DNA of 64,000 nt from positions 62,001 through 126,000 of the forward strand of contig NZ_PPFX01000005.1 of assembly GCF_002898515.1 (NCBI RefSeq). Direction: 5' to 3'. The notes beneath the pieces are model-generated. The model was not told where the DNA came from and made no database searches. It was given only the letters and a program-made list of their open reading frames with translations. Below are positions 61,947 through 64,000 of the stretch, one piece after another. The position numbers were made by a program, and so were the translations under genes. Source of the DNA: Geothermobacter hydrogeniphilus. Lineage in GTDB: Bacteria > Desulfobacterota > Desulfuromonadia > Desulfuromonadales > Geothermobacteraceae. Each line of letters opens with the position of its first letter. Position 1 is the first letter of the stretch.

Positions 61947-63662
61947 TCACCTGGTGGCAATCAGCTTCAGGGCCCGGGCGTAATCCCGGACTCCCCTGGC
62001 GATGGCGATGGCGGTTTTCTGGTGGTAACGACGGTCCTTGAGACGTTTTTCCTCACGCCGGTTGCTGATGAAAGCGGTTTCCACCAGCACCGACGGCATG
62101 GTCGCGCCGAGCAGGACATAAAATGGACCGGGACGAACACCGAGGTCCTTGACATATTTGTAATTCCGGCCGAGGGCACCGACCAGGGAGGACTGGATTT
62201 CAGTCGCCAGCCGGCTCGACTCGTTAATCTTGGAATTGGCCATCAGATCGAAAAGGATCAGCTCCAGATCGCCGACCTCCTTCAGGCTGGTATCATTCTC
62301 GCGGGCGGCCACGGCGACCGCGGCATCACTCTTGGAGAAGTTGAGATAATAGGTCTCGATACCGTAGGCCTTGCGGTTGCGGCTGGCGTTGGCGTGGATC
62401 GAGATGAAGAGGTCGGCATTGAGCTGGTTGGCAATCTCGGTACGGCGGTCAAGCGGCAGAAAGACATCCCTGTCGCGGGTCAGCACCACCTTGCATTTCA
62501 GGGTCTTGCGCAACTGTCTGGCGACCTCGCGGGCGATGGCCAGGGCCACGTCCTTCTCCCGGGTGCCGCCGGGTCCGATCGCCCCGGGATCCTTGCCGCC
62601 ATGACCGGCATCGACCACGATCAGCCGCAGGCTGCCGTCCTTCTGCTGACTGGGGATATGGACCTTGAGCTTCCGTTCGGCGGGCGCGTTGGCCAGGACG
62701 TCGCTGATGCCGTCAGCCGGCGGTGGAGCATGCAGTTCCGGCCCGCCCGCGACCGGCTGTTTTCCCTTTCCGGGCGACAGGTCGACGACGATGCGATAGG
62801 GATCGGCCAGCGAAAAAATGTGATAGCCAACCGCTTTCGTCAGGTCGAGGGCCACCCGCAGGGTACCATCCCGGGGGTGACCGGTACGGATCTGGCTGAC
62901 CAGGCCGGTTCGGTAGTTCCACACTTTTTCCAACCCCCTGCGACTGTCGGCACCTTTCAGATCGAGATAGATACGAGCCGGAATTTTACCGCTGCCGGCG
63001 GCAAGAAAATGGGAACGAAAATCGACCTTGCGGTTGAAATCGAGAACAATGCGGGTTTTGTTGCTGCCGCTCCAGCTGCGGATGGCCGCCAGTTCCGCCT
63101 TGTTGCCGCCCGCTGAGCGCGCGCGAACCGGCGGGGTCTCGGCCGGGGCGAAAGCGGCCAGGCGCTTGGCGCGGGGCCGGGCCCGGGCAAACATGTCGCT
63201 GCGGGGATAATCACGGACAATGCGCGCGTAATGTCGGTAGGCGGCGCTGAAATCGGCAAGCGGATCTTCGAGCAGTTCCCCGGCCAGCAGCAGGCTGTCA
63301 TCGGCCAGAGAGCTGGCGGGGTAGTTGTCGGCCACCCGATCGAAATAACCGACCGCCCGCCGGGCGTCGGAGGCCAGCAGAGAAACCCGCGACAAACCGC
63401 GGCAGGCCTTGCCGGCCATGTACAGCGCGTCGGCCGCGCGATCATCTTCCGGCCAGGCCTGGGCAATGCCGACGAAATCATCCACCACCCGCATCCAGTT
63501 GTCCCGGTAGAGCTGCTTTTTGGCCGACTGCTGCAGGCGGATATAGCCCTGCTTGGCCTTCTGGTAGGCGCTTTCGGCATCCAGGGCCGAGGCCGGTGCG
63601 GCAAAACCGAGCAGCACGACCAGGGCCAGCAGGACAGAGAGTTTCGCGCGCAGGGCCACCAT
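61947..63662 (-). CDS. amiC: N-acetylmuramoyl-L-alanine amidase (AmiC type, TPR-AMIN-Amidase_3)
   Basis: Periplasmic zinc amidase that splits septal peptidoglycan. The 571-residue protein has a signal peptide (cleavage near ASA, residue 26), a TPR-like region with ADALYMAGKACRGLS and DDSLLLAGELLEDP, an AMIN domain (TRIVLDFNRKVDFRSHFLAA) and a catalytic domain with zinc motifs VVDAGHGGKDPGAIG and SIHANAS. The start overlaps the mutS stop by TGATG, an unusual but clear coupling. Confidence 0.93.
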   Translation of the reverse strand: MVALRAKLSVLLALVVLLGFAAPASALDAESAYQKAKQGYIRLQQSAKKQLYRDNWMRVVDDFVGIAQAWPEDDRAADALYMAGKACRGLSRVSLLASDARRAVGYFDRVADNYPASSLADDSLLLAGELLEDPLADFSAAYRHYARIVRDYPRSDMFARARPRAKRLAAFAPAETPPVRARSAGGNKAELAAIRSWSGSNKTRIVLDFNRKVDFRSHFLAAGSGKIPARIYLDLKGADSRRGLEKVWNYRTGLVSQIRTGHPRDGTLRVALDLTKAVGYHIFSLADPYRIVVDLSPGKGKQPVAGGPELHAPPPADGISDVLANAPAERKLKVHIPSQQKDGSLRLIVVDAGHGGKDPGAIGPGGTREKDVALAIAREVARQLRKTLKCKVVLTRDRDVFLPLDRRTEIANQLNADLFISIHANASRNRKAYGIETYYLNFSKSDAAVAVAARENDTSLKEVGDLELILFDLMANSKINESSRLATEIQSSLVGALGRNYKYVKDLGVRPGPFYVLLGATMPSVLVETAFISNRREEKRLKDRRYHQKTAIAIARGVRDYARALKLIATR

Positions 63663-64000
63663 CAGAGCATCCGTTTCAATCGATCAAGCAGGTTCAGGGC
63701 CTCAAGCGGCGTCAGCACGCTGACATCCACCTCCTCCAGGGCGCGACGCAACTGATCGTCCCCCGCCCCGAACAGGGAAAGCTGCGGTGTCTGCTCCACC
63801 GGAGCGCGCTTCTCCCTGGCGAGCCGCGGCTGACCCTCACCGACGAATTCGCCGGTTTCGAGATTTTTCAGAACCTCCTTGGCCCGATCGATCACCGGGC
63901 GCGGCAGGCCCGCCAGGCGGGCGACCTGGATACCGTAGGAATGGCTGGCGCCGCCCTTGACAATGCGCCGCAGGAAAACAATCTGGTCATTCCATTCCTT
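63662..64000 (-). CDS. mutS: MutS C-terminal end (partial)
   Basis: The last 113 codons of the DNA mismatch recognition ATPase; the frame is open through the right edge of the window. Seen: [20 protein letters not shown] followed by [20 protein letters not shown], the conserved C-terminal ATPase-domain block. A spacer and a short C-terminal helical segment follow ([16 protein letters not shown]). The stop overlaps the amiC start. Confidence 0.95.
   Translation of the reverse strand, partial: KEWNDQIVFLRRIVKGGASHSYGIQVARLAGLPRPVIDRAKEVLKNLETGEFVGEGQPRLAREKRAPVEQTPQLSLFGAGDDQLRRALEEVDVSVLTPLEALNLLDRLKRML

Noticed and set aside
1-64000. CRISPR arrays, tRNA or rRNA genes
   Set aside because: No regularly spaced short direct repeats and no cloverleaf or rRNA-like sequence were seen in any intergenic gap on reading through; a covariance-model scan was not possible.

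Overview
The window is GC-rich, densely packed bacterial DNA with no gene-free gap above about 250 bases. Its gene complement suggests a flagellated deltaproteobacterium-type organism of the Desulfuromonadia (Geobacter/Desulfuromonas/Pelobacter relatives). That placement is inference from gene order and protein style (DUF2802-type flagellar protein, FleN/FliA cluster, Cache sensor proteins, Slp lipoprotein, nusA-infB translation operon) and was not tested by any search. No rRNA, tRNA, CRISPR array or complete insertion sequence was seen.

Region 1 (1-12450, + strand) is a flagellar cluster. It starts with the end of flhA, then flhF, fleN, fliA (sigma-28), a small membrane protein, the rod and ring genes flgF, flgG, flgA, flgH, flgI and flgJ, then the late genes flgM, flgN, flgK, flgL, then csrA-fliW and a terminator. 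Region 2 (12470-24774) is a flagellin glycosylation island. It holds a NeuB-family nonulosonate synthase, a LegB-like dehydratase, a sugar nucleotidyltransferase, a second epimerase, an SpsF-like cytidylyltransferase, a PseG-like hydrolase, WbqC, a PIG-L deacetylase, three radical SAM proteins and a Maf-type flagellin glycosyltransferase. Region 3 (24780-32084) holds fliC with its sigma-28 promoter, flaG, fliD, fliS, a FliT-like gene, two PilZ-type genes, a divergent FliK-like gene and a stand-alone FlhB C-terminal domain. Three sigma-28 promoter candidates share one geometry (TAAA/TAAC, 16-nt spacer, CCGA-type -10). The fliC leader carries a textbook CsrA hairpin, so FliA, FlgM, CsrA and FliW look like one flagellin-homeostasis circuit.

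Region 4 (32197-40600) holds two Cache sensor proteins without output domains. After a strong bidirectional terminator comes a minus-strand group: a macrodomain protein, an Imm27-like orphan immunity protein, an ACT protein, hflC, hflK, a DRTGG P-loop protein, a Cys-tailed small protein, yciO, a DUF493 gene and dut. Region 5 (40768-52582, minus) is the translation/RNA operon cluster: M16 peptidase, pnp, rpsO, truB, nrnA, rbfA, ylxP, infB, a ylxR-ylxQ fusion, nusA and rimP. Region 6 (52664-64000) holds rlmD, a hypothetical gene, a TrmH/TrmJ-type methyltransferase gene, rsmE, holC, slp (plus strand), apgM, xerD, glnD, amiC and the end of mutS.

The most striking non-coding signal is a family of three ungapped 162-bp palindromic elements (11414-11575, 30548-30709, 40616-40777). 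They have conserved CCTGAATCAG-type ends and 5-bp flanking direct repeats, that is, a MITE-like family with no transposase in the window. Removing copy 3 in silico restores a tight peptidase-dut gene junction. A second, unrelated palindromic repeat with CAGGCTG ends occurs at 56961-57084 and, degenerate, at 34450-34548.
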